From assembly GCA_013215445.1 (NCBI GenBank), contig JABSRA010000028.1, positions 1 to 50,852 on the forward strand: a stretch of 50,852 bases of DNA, given 5' to 3'. The stretch is from Oceanospirillaceae bacterium. GTDB taxonomy: Bacteria; Pseudomonadota; Gammaproteobacteria; Pseudomonadales; Balneatricaceae. A program made the position numbers and the translations under genes. The notes under the pieces are model-generated. The model saw only the letters and a list, made by a program, of their open reading frames with translations, was not told the DNA's origin and searched no databases. Positions 8,460 to 18,143 of the stretch are shown in pieces (the first letter of the stretch is position 1; the number at the start of each line of letters is the position of its first letter).

Positions 8460-8784
8460 CATAACACTGGGCATCTAGATCAGCGACATCAACTGTCATT
8501 GAGAGATCAGCCAACTCTAGGCTGGTCAATTTCTGTAACACACTGTTGGCCAATAACTTCTTTTGTTCGCTATTACGCCCTGACATTATTTTAATTGTGA
8601 CATGTATAAAGTTACTTTCCGACGCTTGACTCAAGTAAGCTTGGTAGCTTATCGCCCGACACTTTATCGTTTTAACATCAAACAACTGCGAAGCCGAAGC
8701 GCCTTCAAATACGGCCTTTAATAACTGCACATCCGATACCTGTTCAGCGAGCGGTGCTGAAAACTCAACCGTACAATGGGGCAT
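8443..8784 (-). CDS. 5-carboxymethyl-2-hydroxymuconate delta-isomerase family protein
   Basis: This 113-residue protein resembles CHMI/HpaF of the tautomerase superfamily, which isomerises 5-carboxymethyl-2-hydroxymuconate in homoprotocatechuate breakdown. The start MPHCTVEFSA places the catalytic Pro right after the initiator Met, as the family requires. The repeated beta-alpha-beta pattern (FIHVTIKIMSGRNSEQKKLL) also fits. No other hpa or aromatic-degradation genes are nearby, so the physiological substrate is uncertain. It lies tail to tail with the aspartic protease gene, sharing 17 bases. Confidence 0.8.
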   Translation of the reverse strand: MPHCTVEFSAPLAEQVSDVQLLKAVFEGASASQLFDVKTIKCRAISYQAYLSQASESNFIHVTIKIMSGRNSEQKKLLANSVLQKLTSLELADLSMTVDVADLDAQCYAKAVA

Positions 8785-8864
8785 TTTAAAACCTTTTTTA
8801 GTGGCATTTCATCTAAATAACAGACTTACTGGTTTGACCAACCCGGTTTACTGAGTAGCAGTAT

Positions 8865-9134
8865 TTAAGTCATGACGCCCGGACGGAATGGCTTATTAGC
8901 CTGATGTCTACCATGCCCATGCCCATGCCCATGTTTATTTTGCGCTTGCAATTTTACCTTTTTGGCAATCAAGCCACGCTTATCGACATGACATTCAAAC
9001 TCGACAGTAACGCCTACTTTTAAAAACTGACAGTTTAATAGATCTGCTTTATAGACAATAATGTCTTTGGCATTACCGTTCTCTAAAAAACCCGATTCCT
9101 TATCACGAAACCACTTTTTTACTACTGTTTGCAA
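8865..9134 (-). CDS. Cold-shock-domain-like protein with His-Gly-rich tail
   Basis: An 89-residue basic protein. Residues 4-62 resemble an OB-fold cold shock domain (VKKWFRDKESGFLENG, then DIIVYKADLLNCQFLKVGVTVEFE), so it probably binds single-stranded nucleic acid. The aromatic-rich RNP motifs of classical Csp proteins (KGFGFI, VFVH) are replaced by SGFLENG and IIVYKADL, so binding may differ. The tail contains HGHGHGHGRH, encoded by four near-perfect copies of a 6-base unit (about 8911-8933), a likely metal-binding stretch. The start is TTG at 9134, supported by AAGGAG seven bases upstream; no ATG is available in frame. Confidence 0.75.
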   Translation of the reverse strand: MQTVVKKWFRDKESGFLENGNAKDIIVYKADLLNCQFLKVGVTVEFECHVDKRGLIAKKVKLQAQNKHGHGHGHGRHQANKPFRPGVMT

Positions 9135-9476
9135 TATTTGCTCCTTGACAACACACGGCCGGATTTAACTAACACTATGTAGCTGACCTTAAGAATATCT
9201 AGATATAGAATAGAATACTAACTTGATCGTAAGTCTTGAGAATAGATGAAATAACTTCCACCTACATGCCCTAACGCTTGTGGAACGATAAATATAGCAT
9301 ATCCACCTGGTATTGAGTATGCCTTTTCCACTCAAATTCCGATCTATAGCACTCACTAGCTCAACTATTAATAGTGATATAAATATAATTAACTTTTTGT
9401 CACTACTCTTTGGCTAATCAATGGTAAAATCTACGCATTAATTACCCTTCGATTAGTTTTTGACTAAAAAAGGGAT
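9135..9476. other. Intergenic region without recognisable gene
   Basis: AT-rich spacer between divergent genes. It holds the ribosome binding site of the cold-shock-like gene (about 9143-9148). TGGTAAAAT at 9422-9430 is an extended -10-like element ahead of the small ORF at 9477, without a good -35. Nothing else was recognised. Confidence 0.4.
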
Positions 9477-9584
9477 ATGGTTATAGGCTCAAGCTGTGGT
9501 TATCAACAATTTCACGCTAATAACTTTAAGATGAGTCGCGCAGATTACTTGCGCCGATTAGATACCAACAGCCTCACAGGTTAG
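9477..9584 (+). CDS. Possible 35-residue small protein
   Basis: The frame starts with ATG at 9477 and ends with TAG at 9584. A purine run (AAAAAAGGG, 9466-9474) lies immediately upstream, rather close to the start. The peptide MVIGSSCGYQQFHANNFKMS continues to RADYLRRLDTNSLTG. It has one Cys, a mid-region FHANN and a basic helix-like second half, and looks more like a selected protein than random sequence. I do not recognise a family. A translated start at the internal ATG (9531) is possible. Confidence 0.4.
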   Translation: MVIGSSCGYQQFHANNFKMSRADYLRRLDTNSLTG

Positions 9585-9728
9585 AAAATTAACGCTGTCT
9601 GCCATTGTTTGAAAGGGCTAAATCGGGTCTTTGCCCACGTTAGCCATCACTCTTGACAACATTGCTACTTATTTTCTGTTAGTGGGGCTAAAGTCGTTTA
9701 CCAAATCCCTTAACTAACGTGTATTTAG

Positions 9729-9734
9729 TATAAT
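9729..9734 (+). promoter_or_regulatory. Putative -10 element of the DUF6172-like gene
   Basis: A perfect TATAAT lies 30 bases upstream of the ATG at 9764. No good -35 hexamer is present at 16-18 bases distance, so it may need an activator. Confidence 0.4.
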
Positions 9735-9763
9735 ATTAATCTAAACACAAATTTTGGATTCAC

Positions 9764-10072
9764 ATGAAAAAGACCATTGCACTGTCACACCCTACACTTA
9801 AACTTGAAAGACTCGTTGATTCGATTAAACATGACGTAAAAAAATACATTAAGCGTGAGCGTAATAAAAAACTACCCACTGACGTCGATTACTGGGATTT
9901 TGATTGTAAATACGGCGTGAATCAAGCTGAAGCAAAAATCATCCATTTATCAGAAATCAATAAGTACATCGATCAAGCTGCCCAAGGCGGACTAGAAACT
10001 TTCTACTTAGAAATACTGGTAAAACCTGAGAAGCGCCAAACTCCTGAAAACCCTTGGTCTGCTGAAAATTAG
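9764..10072 (+). CDS. Conserved hypothetical protein, DUF6172-like
   Basis: A 102-residue, highly charged, apparently soluble protein of unknown function. The block VDSIKHDVKKYIKRERNKKL followed by DYWDFDCKYG and AKIIHLSEINKYIDQA matches what I know of DUF6172 proteins, small conserved proteins of Gammaproteobacteria. There is no signal peptide or membrane helix. It is probably monocistronic, with TATAAT upstream and an inverted repeat (10111-10153) downstream. The start ATG at 9764 has only a weak ribosome binding site (TTGGAT). Confidence 0.75.
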   Translation: MKKTIALSHPTLKLERLVDSIKHDVKKYIKRERNKKLPTDVDYWDFDCKYGVNQAEAKIIHLSEINKYIDQAAQGGLETFYLEILVKPEKRQTPENPWSAEN

Positions 10073-10495
10073 AACGACTTAGAATAAATTAACAGTCGCT
10101 CTAAAAAAGAGAGCTTTGGCAGTCAGCGATGATGCACGACAACACCAAAGCTCCATTGAGCGTCTTTGTTCATCAGCGATGCTTAGCTTTCACTGTACAA
10201 TCACATGCACAATACTGTCCTCGACAGGGATTGATGTTTTTCTATCATAACCATGCTTAATACTTTAACCACAGACCTTGGTCTACTTATAAGTATCGAT
10301 TATTGAAGCATAAAGTTTATATTTACCATTTATAGTGGTAGCCTCATACATAGGATAAAATCCTAACCTTTCTGAAAATCAATAAATTTATATAAAAAAA
10401 ATAATAATATCCCCATTAATAATAATTTATCTGATAGAAAATGCACCACAAATAGAGATATTTTAAGGGGTACCTAAAAAATTTGAGGCGATTCA
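10073..10495. other. Intergenic region upstream of chemoreceptor gene
   Basis: After the inverted repeat at 10111-10153, this 423-base region is increasingly AT-rich, especially 10380-10430. It has small palindromes such as AGGATAAAATCCT near 10361. No coding remnant was recognised. It presumably contains the promoter of the chemoreceptor gene. Confidence 0.4.
10111..10153 (+). terminator. Inverted repeat after DUF6172-like gene
   Basis: GAGCTTTGG (10111-10119) and CCAAAGCTC (10145-10153) form a perfect 9-bp stem with a 25-base loop, 39 bases after the stop codon. No T-run follows, so it may be a Rho-type or processing structure rather than an intrinsic terminator. Confidence 0.45.
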
Positions 10496-12160
10496 ATGAA
10501 ATCTATTCGTGCGAAAATATTTGCCCTCGTGCTACTTCCACTTATATTGGTAGTCCTTATCCTTACTGCTATCTCAGTTAATGGCTTAACCGACATGGGC
10601 CAAAACCAAGTTGAACTGTTTAAAGAAAACCTCCTAGAATTGAAAAAAGAGGAGCTAAATAGTTTTACCCAAATAGCACAAAAATCTGTACAGCACCTAA
10701 ACCCGGAAACCGCGGGCGATCTCGATAGAATGCGCGATATTATTAGGGGCCTTAAATTCGGCAAAAACAGCTATTTCTTTGTCTTCGATAAAGACTCAAA
10801 TACCATTGTGCATGCGGGAAAACCTGCTCTTGAAGGAAAAAATCTCAGCTCATTGAAAGATACACGAGGCCTCCCTGTCATCAATGAACTGGTTAAAGTG
10901 GCTTTTGCTGGCGGTGGTTTTGTCGAGTATTACTGGGAAAACCCCACCACTAAACAAGAGGCTTTAAAGCTATCCTATGCCGGTATGTTAGATCAGTGGA
11001 ACTTCATGATTGGCATCGGCATTTATCTTGACGATATTGATAAAAAAGTAGCACAGATGCAACATGAAACAGATGGGCAAATCTCATCATTTTTCATGCA
11101 AGTACTGTTAGTTTCACTGATTGTTATCTTAGGCTGTATTGGTACCGTGCTACTCGTTGCACCACGCATCACCAAGCCATTACTGTTCGTCGCCGAATCA
11201 CTGGAACAAATTGCCGATGGCGATGGTGATTTGACCCAGCGCATCGATATTAAAAGCAAAGACGAAGCAGGTAGAGTCGCCGCTGCATTCAATCAATTTG
11301 TCAGTATGATTCAAGGCCTGGTTACTGAAATCCGCGAATCAACTGCGCAATTGAATGATACGATGCATGAGCTAGAAAAATTGCGTAAAAAAAATACCGA
11401 GCGACTTAGCGAACAGGTTGTACATAGAACCAGCGTGGTCGATGGTATTGAAGAATTAATGGTTTCTGCCAATGACATATCTGACAGTAGCACCTTGGCA
11501 TCCGAGCAAGCTAAAAATGCCACCCTAGAAGCCGAGCAAGGTATTAGTGGCTTACATGAAAACAATGCTCAAATTAAGCAGCTCGCCGAAGACATCAATA
11601 AAGCGTCGTCGGTTATCTCTGAATTAGAGGAGGAGGTATCCAGCATAGGTACCGTGCTGAATGTCATTCAAGACATCGCAGAACAAACTAATTTACTAGC
11701 ACTAAATGCAGCCATTGAAGCGGCTCGAGCAGGTGATCAGGGACGAGGCTTTGCAGTAGTTGCCGATGAAGTAAGAGCCCTTGCAGCACGTACTCGAAAA
11801 AGCACCGAAGAAATTCATAACATGATTCAACGCCTAGAAAGCAAATCGCAAAGTGCTGTCAGTGTGATGAACGATAGCCAAACCAGAAGTACCGAGACAG
11901 CGGAGCATGCTGGGACAGTCATTGAGCGTCTCTCGCATTTAAACACTATTATTGAAAACATTAATGAGATAAATCATAAAATTGAATCTACCTCTGGACA
12001 ACAGAGCTCGATGACCTCTCAAATGAGTCAGAATATCTCGGTCATCACCCAGTTGGGAGAAGAGTCTGAAGTCGATGATAAAGAATCGATTATTCATACC
12101 CAGTCAGTTGCCTCGCAAACAAATCATCTCTTCACTTTAGTCAGTAAATTTAAGGTTTAA
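10496..12160 (+). CDS. Methyl-accepting chemotaxis protein with periplasmic Cache domain
   Basis: A 554-residue transmembrane chemoreceptor. Membrane helices lie at about residues 7-28 and 198-222 and flank a single-Cache sensor domain ([20 protein letters not shown], then [15 protein letters not shown]), a type known to bind small organic acids or similar ligands. A HAMP domain (about 223-276, GDGDLTQRI) and a full signalling domain follow, with the tip [20 protein letters not shown] near residue 396 and [15 protein letters not shown]. The C-terminus ([10 protein letters not shown]) has no CheR-docking pentapeptide. It is an orphan receptor, not linked to the che operon in this window. The ligand is unknown. 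Confidence 0.93.
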   Translation: MKSIRAKIFALVLLPLILVVLILTAISVNGLTDMGQNQVELFKENLLELKKEELNSFTQIAQKSVQHLNPETAGDLDRMRDIIRGLKFGKNSYFFVFDKDSNTIVHAGKPALEGKNLSSLKDTRGLPVINELVKVAFAGGGFVEYYWENPTTKQEALKLSYAGMLDQWNFMIGIGIYLDDIDKKVAQMQHETDGQISSFFMQVLLVSLIVILGCIGTVLLVAPRITKPLLFVAESLEQIADGDGDLTQRIDIKSKDEAGRVAAAFNQFVSMIQGLVTEIRESTAQLNDTMHELEKLRKKNTERLSEQVVHRTSVVDGIEELMVSANDISDSSTLASEQAKNATLEAEQGISGLHENNAQIKQLAEDINKASSVISELEEEVSSIGTVLNVIQDIAEQTNLLALNAAIEAARAGDQGRGFAVVADEVRALAARTRKSTEEIHNMIQRLESKSQSAVSVMNDSQTRSTETAEHAGTVIERLSHLNTIIENINEINHKIESTSGQQSSMTSQMSQNISVITQLGEESEVDDKESIIHTQSVASQTNHLFTLVSKFKV

Positions 12161-12244
12161 TAATCGGGAGCTAAGCTTGATAGCTGCTCCTAGCAGGGCT
12201 AATTTTCATCCCAGCCATGACCATAGTTTAGAATAATGCTCACT

Positions 12245-12280
12245 GAGAAAGGACCTCTACCGGTCTTTTCTCATTTATTT
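12245..12280 (+). terminator. Rho-independent terminator of chemoreceptor gene
   Basis: GAGAAAGGACC (12245-12255) pairs with GGTCTTTTCTC (12262-12272) with one G-U pair and a 6-base loop. ATTTATTTT follows. The position after the chemoreceptor gene fits intrinsic termination on the plus strand. Confidence 0.7.
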
Positions 12281-12307
12281 TCCAGTCAACACTTCCAGCT
12301 GCAGTTT

Positions 12308-12787
12308 CTATACCAAAGGCACTATTAACACCGGAAGATTAGAATATCTCATTACCTTATTGGCCGTCGAACCCATAAAGAATTGTTTAGTTGCACTATG
12401 GGTGCGGGTACCCATTACTAGCATATCAGCTTTGATCTGCTCGCTAACCTCGAGTATTGTTCGGTGAATAACACCCTCGACTAATAAGGATTCAACTTGG
12501 GGCTGCCAATCCAACGTTTCAATCTCGGAATCACAAAATGCACTAATACGTTTTTCGATAATTTCCTTTAAGTTTTCGGCACCTTCTCTGCGCAATTTTG
12601 CATATGCATCAGCGGAGAGAGTAGTTTCTAAGGTGATTTTAACTGAATCGGGTATTAAATCGATGATATGCAAAAAGGTGATACTTGCACCATATTGTTT
12701 CGCCAGGCTCACCGCCATCCGAAAAGCAGGTCTAGAACCATCTTCTAGGTCCGATACATATAGAATTTTGCTAATTTTAGGAATCAT
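12308..12787 (-). CDS. Universal stress protein UspA family
   Basis: A 159-residue single-domain Usp protein, probably a cytoplasmic stress-response homodimer. It begins ISKILYVSDLEDGSRPAFRM and has the C-terminal MGTRTHSATKQFFMGSTANK, which aligns with the ATP-binding G-x2-G-x9-G-S/T motif. The second Gly is replaced by Thr here (GTRT instead of GTRG), so nucleotide binding may be altered. The ATG at 12787 is chosen since the family starts near here; an upstream TTG at 12829 would add 14 residues. It converges on the chemoreceptor gene and lies downstream of the sucD terminator, so it is likely its own unit. Confidence 0.87.
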   Translation of the reverse strand: MIPKISKILYVSDLEDGSRPAFRMAVSLAKQYGASITFLHIIDLIPDSVKITLETTLSADAYAKLRREGAENLKEIIEKRISAFCDSEIETLDWQPQVESLLVEGVIHRTILEVSEQIKADMLVMGTRTHSATKQFFMGSTANKVMRYSNLPVLIVPLV

Positions 12788-12923
12788 GGGTATCTCACAA
12801 TATTTAAATTCAGCAATATTATAAGTCAAACGCCGGGCACCAAAGCTGATCTAAATCAACAAAACTGAGCTCTATATTCCTCCCTCTTTGCTCATTATTT
12901 TAGGTCTTATTGCTGGCTTTAAA

Positions 12924-12953
12924 ACCAAAAAAAGCGGCATAGGCCGCTTTTTT
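12924..12953 (-). terminator. Terminator at the end of the suc cluster
   Basis: AAAGCGGC (12931-12938) and GCCGCTTT (12943-12950) form a perfect 8-bp stem with a 4-base loop, flanked by A-runs on the left and T-runs on the right. It can work in both directions. It lies just after the sucD stop codon, so its main role is ending the sdh-suc transcripts. Confidence 0.85.
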
Positions 12954-12969
12954 AATGACTAAAAGATTA

Positions 12970-13842
12970 TTACCAACCGGTAATTTCTTTCAGTGCTGTA
13001 CCGATATCTGCAAGAGAGCGAACCGTTTTGACACCAGCATCTTCAAGTGCGGCAAACTTCTCATCAGCAGTACCTTTACCACCAGAGATAATCGCACCAG
13101 CATGACCCATACGCTTACCAACAGGTGCTGTGACACCGGCAATGTAAGAGACAACAGGCTTAGTGACATTAGCTTTGATATAAGCGGCCGCTTCTTCTTC
13201 AGCTGATCCACCGATCTCACCAATCATTACGATTGCTTCCGTCTTAGGATCCGCTTCGAAAAGCTTTAATATATCGATAAAGCTTGAACCTGGGATTGGG
13301 TCGCCACCAATACCTACACAAGTAGATTGGCCGAAACCTGCATCCGTGGTTTGCTTAACCGCTTCATATGTCAAAGTACCAGAACGAGAGACAATACCTA
13401 CTTTACCAGGTAGGTGGATGTGTCCTGGCATAATACCAATCTTACATTCACCTGGAGTGATAACACCTGGGCAGTTAGGACCGATCAAGATAACACCTAA
13501 ATCGTCACACTTAACTTTACACTCAAGCATGTCTAGCGTCGGGATACCTTCGGTAATGCAGATGATCAATTCCAGACCAGCGTTAGCTGCTTCTAAAATT
13601 GAATCTTTGCAGAAAGGCGCAGGTACATAGATAACAGACGCTGTAGCGCCCGTCTCTTTCACAGCTTCAGCCACTGTATTAAATACGGGTAGACCTAAGT
13701 GTACAGTACCGCCTTTACCGGGGGTAACGCCACCAACCATCTGTGTTCCGTAGTCAATCGCTTGCTCAGAGTGAAAAGTACCTTGGCCGCCAGTAAATCC
13801 CTGACAGATAACTTTAGTATCTTTATTGATTAGAATAGACAT
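12970..13842 (-). CDS. sucD: Succinyl-CoA synthetase alpha subunit (ADP/GDP-forming)
   Basis: The alpha subunit carries the CoA site and the phosphohistidine of succinyl-CoA synthetase, the substrate-level phosphorylation step of the TCA cycle. At 290 residues it matches the family. The N-terminal CoA-binding fold is seen in [20 protein letters not shown], with GPNCPGVI near residue 124. The phosphorylated His lies in [17 protein letters not shown] near residue 247. It starts two bases after the sucC stop codon, with GGGGGCA inside the sucC end as ribosome binding site, so the two subunits are coordinately translated. It is the last gene of the cluster, followed by a strong terminator. Confidence 0.98.
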   Translation of the reverse strand: MSILINKDTKVICQGFTGGQGTFHSEQAIDYGTQMVGGVTPGKGGTVHLGLPVFNTVAEAVKETGATASVIYVPAPFCKDSILEAANAGLELIICITEGIPTLDMLECKVKCDDLGVILIGPNCPGVITPGECKIGIMPGHIHLPGKVGIVSRSGTLTYEAVKQTTDAGFGQSTCVGIGGDPIPGSSFIDILKLFEADPKTEAIVMIGEIGGSAEEEAAAYIKANVTKPVVSYIAGVTAPVGKRMGHAGAIISGGKGTADEKFAALEDAGVKTVRSLADIGTALKEITGW

Positions 13843-13844
13843 AT

Positions 13845-15011
13845 TTAGTTGCCCCCTGCCGCTTTAACAGCTTGCTCAGCAGCATCTGAAAGACTCTTCG
13901 CTGCAATAATGTCTAAACCACTTTCCGCTAGTACTTTAGAGCCTAATTCTGCATTATTACCTTCAAGGCGTACAATAACAGGCACTTTAACACCAACTTC
14001 TTTAACCGCACTAATAATACCTTCAGCGATTAGATCACAGCGTACAATACCACCAAAGATATTAACTAAAACTGCTTTAACCTTAGTATCAGACAAGATA
14101 ATCTTGAATGCTTCGGTGACGCGCTCTTTAGTAGCCCCGCCCCCAACATCCAAGAAGTTAGCTGGGAATCCACCGTTAATCGCAACGATATCCATGGTAC
14201 CCATTGCTAGGCCAGCGCCGTTTACCATGCAACCAATCGTACCAGTTAGCGCAACGTAGTTTAGCTCCCAAGAGGCTGCGTGCGCTTCGCGCTCGTCTTC
14301 CTGAGATGGATCGTGCATTTCTTGCAGATCCTTATGACGATACAATGCATTACTATCTATCGACAGTTTAGCATCTAGGCAGTGTAAGTTGCCTTCACTG
14401 GTAATAACCAGAGGGTTGATCTCTAATAGATCTAAATCTTTCTCGACGAACATTTTAGCCAGACCGAGGAAAATTTTAGTAAACTGCTTCACTTGAGTCG
14501 GGTTAAGACCCAACTTAAAAGCGAGCTCACGTGCTTGATAAGGCTGTGCACCAGTGAGGGGATCGATGGTCGCCTTAATGATTTTCTCAGGCGTTGCCTC
14601 AGCAACTTTCTCGATCTCAACTCCACCTTCAGTGGACGCCATAAAGACGATACGGCGACTTGAACGGTCGATAACGGCACCCAGATATAACTCTTGAGCG
14701 ATATCTGTGCATGTTTCTACAAGAATTTTGGTTACTGGCTGACCATTTTCGTCAGTTTGGTAGGTCACTAAGTTTTTACCCAGCCATTTGGCTGCAAACT
14801 CTTTAGCTTCTTCTGCAGACTTAATCAGCTTAACGCCGCCCGCTTTTCCGCGACCACCAGCGTGAACTTGAGCTTTAACCACCCACATTTCACCGCCAAT
14901 TTTCTGTACAGCTTCAGCAGCTGCTTCCGGAGTGTCTACTGCGTATCCTTTAGATACCGGTAGACCATACTGTGCAAACAGTTGTTTGCCCTGATACTCG
15001 TGAAGATTCAT
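13845..15011 (-). CDS. sucC: Succinyl-CoA synthetase beta subunit
   Basis: The beta subunit holds the nucleotide- and succinate-binding sites and pairs with SucD as a heterotetramer or dimer in the cytoplasm. The 388-residue length is standard. The start [20 protein letters not shown] is diagnostic, followed by the ATP-grasp region ([19 protein letters not shown]), LEINPLVI near residue 198, and the C-terminal CoA-ligase part with [11 protein letters not shown] near 313. It is separated from lpd by 352 bases that include a strong hairpin, so sucCD may have its own promoter or be expressed by read-through. Confidence 0.98.
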   Translation of the reverse strand: MNLHEYQGKQLFAQYGLPVSKGYAVDTPEAAAEAVQKIGGEMWVVKAQVHAGGRGKAGGVKLIKSAEEAKEFAAKWLGKNLVTYQTDENGQPVTKILVETCTDIAQELYLGAVIDRSSRRIVFMASTEGGVEIEKVAEATPEKIIKATIDPLTGAQPYQARELAFKLGLNPTQVKQFTKIFLGLAKMFVEKDLDLLEINPLVITSEGNLHCLDAKLSIDSNALYRHKDLQEMHDPSQEDEREAHAASWELNYVALTGTIGCMVNGAGLAMGTMDIVAINGGFPANFLDVGGGATKERVTEAFKIILSDTKVKAVLVNIFGGIVRCDLIAEGIISAVKEVGVKVPVIVRLEGNNAELGSKVLAESGLDIIAAKSLSDAAEQAVKAAGGN

Positions 15012-15363
15012 GCGTATTATCCGTGTATTTTCACTAATTTAAAGACTTCGAAGGTGTTATTATCACCCTTTATTACCTGCTACAAAGCAGTTAATAACCA
15101 AGTCTGCGAACAGGTTTTGACACCTTGCTAAACTCCCGTCCAAGGGCAAATCACATCGAAGCGATGAAATTTGGCATTACCGTTGGGGGAGCCTTTCAAT
15201 AGGTTGAACACCTAATGATTTTTTCACTGAGATAAATTGTCTGTTAAAAACAAAGCTTTTAGCTGAGCGAAAATTGAAAACATGTGCCGATTAAATGATC
15301 ACATTTATTCGGCACACAGTATAACAAAAAAACCGGGGATTTAACCTAGGAAAAGGTCAAATG
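15012..15363. other. lpd-sucC intergenic region
   Basis: An unusually long spacer inside an otherwise tight cluster. It contains the 15-bp inverted repeat at 15283-15316 and a small hairpin CATCG-AAG-CGATG (15154-15166). No coding remnant was recognised. A promoter for sucCD is possible here, but no clear hexamer pair was identified. Confidence 0.4.
15283..15316 (-). terminator. Long stem-loop between lpd and sucC
   Basis: TGTGCCGATTAAATG (15283-15297) and CATTTATTCGGCACA (15302-15316) form a 15-bp inverted repeat with one mismatch around a 4-base loop. On the minus strand it is followed by TGTTTTCAATTTTC, a broken T-rich tract. It could be an attenuating terminator for lpd, an RNA processing or stabilising hairpin, or a dyad for a regulator. 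The sequence alone does not separate these. Confidence 0.55.
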
Positions 15364-16818
<1,455 letters not shown>

Positions 16819-16847
16819 TTATGCAAGTACATAGCTTGCGATATTCA

Positions 16848-16871
16848 AAAATAAAGGAGCGCTAACGCTCC
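16848..16871 (-). terminator. Short intercistronic terminator or attenuator between sucB and lpd
   Basis: GGAGCG (16856-16861) and CGCTCC (16866-16871) form a 6-bp GC-rich stem with a CTAA loop. On the minus strand TTTATTTTTG follows. It sits 12 bases after sucB, so it probably ends part of the sucAB transcripts while some read through into lpd. Confidence 0.65.
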
Positions 16872-16882
16872 CTATATATATA

Positions 16883-18064
16883 CTATATATCCAGCAGTAA
16901 ACGGGTCGGATCTTCAAGAAGATCCTTAATTGCCACGAGGAATTGTACCGCCTCTTTACCATCACACATACGATGATCGTAGGACAGTGCCAAGTACATC
17001 ATTGGTAAAATCACCACCTCTCCATTAACCGCCATCGGACGCTCTTGAATTTTATGCATGCCCAAAATAGCGGTTTGCGGTGGGTTTAAGATAGGAGTAG
17101 ATAATAGCGAGCCGAACACGCCACCATTGGTAATGGTAAAGGTTCCGCCAACCAAATCATCAAGCCCCAACTTACCATCGCGTCCACGCATGCCAAAATC
17201 GCGAATAGTAGATTCAATCTTAGCCAGACCCATCGCATCGGTGTCTCTCAATACCGGTACCATTAAACCGCGCTCGGTAGAGACAGCCACACCAATATCT
17301 TGGTAGCCATGGAAAACCATGTCATTGCCATCAATAGATGCATTCACGGCTGGGTAGCGTTTAAGCGCTTCCGTCGCCGCTTTAACGAAGAAAGACATAA
17401 AGCCCAAACGTGTATCATGGGTCTTTTCAAACAGGTCTTTATACTTCTTACGCAGACCCATAATTGCGCTCATATCAACTTCATTATAAGTCGTTAACAT
17501 GGCCGCTGTTTGCTGAGCTTCAACTAAGCGTCTGGCGATTGTGGCACGCAACCTAGTCATGGGAACGCGTTTTTCTACCCTTTCACCAGGCGCTGCAATA
17601 GGGGCCGGTGCCTGCACACTTGCTGTTGCAGGTTTAGCCGTCGCCGTACTCATAAATTTTTGTACGTCTTCTTTGGTGATTCCACCATTTTTACCGGTGC
17701 CCTTAATAGCAGAGGCATCTAGCTTATTCGCTTCAATCAGTTTGCGTGCAGCTGGGCCTACTTTATCATCACCTGTCGCTGGCGCAGTTTCAGCTGACAC
17801 TGCTGCAGGAGCACTAGCACCAGCGGCACCTGCTTCAAACATCGCAATAACTTGATCCGAGAGAATAACATCGCCTTCAGCGGCAATAATATTAACAATC
17901 ACGCCATCTGCCGGCGCTACCACTTCCAATACTACTTTATCAGTTTCAATATCGACGATTAAATCGTCAGCTTCACAAGCTTCGCCCGGTTGTTTGTGCC
18001 AAGTTGCTACTGTGCCATCGGCTACAGATTCTGGAAAAGTAGGTGCTTTAATTTCGATGGACAT
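16883..18064 (-). CDS. sucB: 2-oxoglutarate dehydrogenase E2, dihydrolipoyl succinyltransferase
   Basis: E2 forms the core of the 2-oxoglutarate dehydrogenase complex and moves the succinyl group to CoA. The 393 residues show one lipoyl domain (about 1-77) with lipoyl-Lys43 in ETDKVVLEV, an Ala/Pro-rich linker, an E1/E3-binding domain (about 105-140, [20 protein letters not shown]) and the catalytic acyltransferase domain. The latter ends with the HxxxDG motif in [16 protein letters not shown] near residue 364. AAGGAACAGAT precedes the ATG. It lies 79 bases after sucA. Confidence 0.97.
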   Translation of the reverse strand: MSIEIKAPTFPESVADGTVATWHKQPGEACEADDLIVDIETDKVVLEVVAPADGVIVNIIAAEGDVILSDQVIAMFEAGAAGASAPAAVSAETAPATGDDKVGPAARKLIEANKLDASAIKGTGKNGGITKEDVQKFMSTATAKPATASVQAPAPIAAPGERVEKRVPMTRLRATIARRLVEAQQTAAMLTTYNEVDMSAIMGLRKKYKDLFEKTHDTRLGFMSFFVKAATEALKRYPAVNASIDGNDMVFHGYQDIGVAVSTERGLMVPVLRDTDAMGLAKIESTIRDFGMRGRDGKLGLDDLVGGTFTITNGGVFGSLLSTPILNPPQTAILGMHKIQERPMAVNGEVVILPMMYLALSYDHRMCDGKEAVQFLVAIKDLLEDPTRLLLDI

Positions 18065-18143
18065 ATCTGTTCCTTATTAAGCTCAAATATAGCTATTTGG
18101 CGATGCATTCAGTTTTTTGATGCCCGCCTAAATAGCTGTTCGA

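Noticed and set aside
15283..15316. CRP or FNR operator reading of the lpd-sucC dyad
   Set aside because: The half-sites do not match TGTGA-N6-TCACA or TTGAT-N4-ATCAA at the correct spacing.
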